From Actinomycetes bacterium (GTDB taxonomy: Bacteria > Actinomycetota > Coriobacteriia > Anaerosomatales > JAJZPX01), in the NCBI GenBank assembly GCA_021811025.1, contig JAJZPX010000092.1, positions 1 through 7,505 on the forward strand: 7,505 nucleotides of DNA, given 5' to 3'. The notes under the pieces are model-generated. The model ran no database searches. It saw only the letters and a program-made list of their open reading frames with translations, and was not told the DNA's origin. Positions 6,784 to 7,505 of this stretch are shown in pieces. The number at the start of each line of letters is the position of its first letter. Positions within the stretch are counted from its first letter, which is position 1. The translations under genes and the position numbers were made by a program.

Positions 6784-7404
6784 CTACCGCTCTCCCTCTC
6801 CTGCGACCGGCGCGCCGGTCCGCTCGAACGTGAAAGTCACCGGTCCTATGGTAACCTCGTCGCCGTCGCGCGCGCCCGCGTCCGCGAGCGCGTCCTCCAC
6901 CCCCGCGCGCCGCAGCCGGTTCTGCAGGTGCGCGACCGCCTCCGGGTTCTCCATGTCGGTCATGATCACCATCCGCTCGACCGAGCGCCCGGTCACGCGG
7001 TAGCCGCCCGAGTCCGCGCGCGAGACCGCGATCACTCGCTCGTCCGGCGGCTCGTACACGTACAGCTCCTCGTACGGCTCCTCGTGCGGCGGCGCGCTCG
7101 TCCGAATGTCGTGCACTACCTCTCCTGCGGCCAGCATGAGGCGGTCGACGCCCTCGCCCGTCACCGCCGACACGGCGAAGTACGGCAGCCCGCGGGCAGC
7201 GCACCAGTCGGCGAGCCGTTGCGACGCATCCGCAGCCCCCGGAGCGTCCAGCTTGTTGCCGACGATGAGCTGCGGCCTCTCGGCGAGCTCGGCCGCGTGC
7301 GAGGCGAGCTCGCCGTTGACGACGCCGAGGTCGTCGATGGGGTCCCGCCCCTCGAAGCCGCCGGACAGGTCCGCCACGTGCAGGATCACCGCCGTGCGCT
7401 GCAA
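6784..7404 (-). CDS. obg: Obg-family GTPase, C-terminal half only (5' part displaced by inverted junction)
   Basis: About 206 residues match the end of Obg/CgtA, a GTPase needed for 50S ribosome assembly and stress signalling. Visible parts are the G-domain strand RTAVILHVADLSGG, the G4 guanine-specificity motif NKLD (fragment residues 50-53), the G5 motif SAVTGEG (79-85), and the Obg C-terminal (OCT) domain at about 114-193 (YEPPDERVIAVSR, GYRVTGRSVERMVIMTD, GARDGDEVTIGPVTFTFE). Similarity stops abruptly at about 7404. The next codons should encode the end of the G3 region (pattern GLGHxFLxH), but instead are the complement of Obg N-terminal sequence on the other strand. The P-loop, G2 and G3 motifs and the Obg fold are absent from this strand. 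The frame stays open to the window edge, so gene callers may extend it (for example to 7473) with spurious residues. As seen, this copy cannot make a working GTPase. Confidence 0.9.
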   Translation of the reverse strand: MQRTAVILHVADLSGGFEGRDPIDDLGVVNGELASHAAELAERPQLIVGNKLDAPGAADASQRLADWCAARGLPYFAVSAVTGEGVDRLMLAAGEVVHDIRTSAPPHEEPYEELYVYEPPDERVIAVSRADSGGYRVTGRSVERMVIMTDMENPEAVAHLQNRLRRAGVEDALADAGARDGDEVTIGPVTFTFERTGAPVAGEGER

Positions 7405-7408
7405 GTCG
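7399..7408. other. Inverted (head-to-head) junction inside obg
   Basis: Minus-strand Obg similarity (residue about 233 onward) ends at about 7404-7406. Plus-strand Obg similarity (residue about 20 onward) starts at about 7400-7406. The two alignments meet or overlap within this short stretch (CTGCAAGTCG), so any shared sequence at the breakpoint is only a few bases long. No long inverted repeat flanks the junction on the visible side. The geometry is that of the left end of an inversion of about 640 bp inside obg, or of an inverted chimera. Confidence 0.8.
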
Positions 7409-7505
7409 TTCCGCCGCGAGAAGTACCGGCCGAAGATGGGCCCGGACGGCGGCGACGGCGGCCACGGCGGCAACGTCGTGGTGCAGGCCGACCCCTCGCT
7501 GTCGA
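7400..7505 (+). pseudogene. obg: Obg N-terminal domain fragment on the opposite strand
   Basis: On the plus strand, from TGC at 7400-7402 to the window edge, the translation is CKSFRREKYRPK, then MGPDGGDGGHGG, then NVVVQADPSLS. This is the hallmark of the glycine-rich Obg fold: family members read roughly SFRREKYVPKGGPDGGDGGxGGDVVxxxDxxLxTL at about residues 20-55. The first 20 or so residues of the family are missing. The plus-strand frame upstream of 7400 reads unrelated sequence (the complement of the Obg G domain), and no start codon with a ribosome site is present. The fragment points away from the minus-strand C-terminal half that begins a few bases to its left. It is therefore most likely the displaced N-terminal part of the same gene and not an independent gene. 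It continues beyond the window. Confidence 0.85.

Noticed and set aside
7405..7473. N-terminal residues M-P-P-W-P-P... of an Obg reading starting at 7473
   Set aside because: These residues are the complement of the plus-strand Obg N-terminal coding sequence and match nothing in Obg, so they are not a real N-terminus.

Overview
The window is very GC-rich and almost fully coding. Every complete gene reads on the minus strand, so transcription runs from high to low coordinates. In reading order the genes are: obg (3' part only), proB, proA, nadD, yqeK, a membrane protein with LCP-like and LytR_C domains, rsfS, an EamA-family transporter, and an exported multiheme cytochrome c that runs off the left edge. 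The high GC, frequent GTG starts, the obg-proBA-nadD-yqeK-LytR_C-rsfS order and the actinobacterial/clostridial style of the Obg C-terminal domain suggest an anaerobic actinomycetote, perhaps an uncultured member of Coriobacteriia with multiheme cytochromes. This placement is inference; no rRNA or other strong marker is present.

Layout. From 6786 down to 717 the genes are packed as one probable operon. obg and proB are 1 nt apart, and proB and proA 26 nt apart. Then come 4-nt start/stop overlaps at proA/nadD (GTGA), nadD/yqeK (ATGA), yqeK/LytR_C (ATGA) and rsfS/eamA (GTGA). The operon joins ribosome assembly and silencing (Obg, RsfS), the first two steps of proline synthesis (ProB, ProA), NAD synthesis (NadD), Ap4A breakdown (YqeK), a probable envelope protein and a drug/metabolite-type exporter. 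A 72-nt gap (643-714) then precedes the cytochrome gene, which has its own strong Shine-Dalgarno sequence. No stretch of 300 bases lacks a gene. I see no tRNA, rRNA, CRISPR array, insertion sequence or clear terminator.

The most striking signal is at the right end. The minus strand encodes the C-terminal half of Obg up to about 7404. From about 7400 rightwards the PLUS strand encodes the N-terminal glycine-rich Obg fold, starting about 20 residues into the protein. The two halves of one gene therefore meet head-to-head in opposite orientation within a few bases. An inversion of roughly 640 bp inside obg, or an inverted chimera from amplification or assembly, would produce exactly this. The minus frame stays open across the junction, so automatic gene calling would hide it.

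Other points: the LCP-like domain has lost the residues expected of active LCP enzymes; rsfS appears to start at a CTG codon behind a strong Shine-Dalgarno sequence; and the cytochrome has five intact CXXCH haem sites plus one apparently degenerate site.
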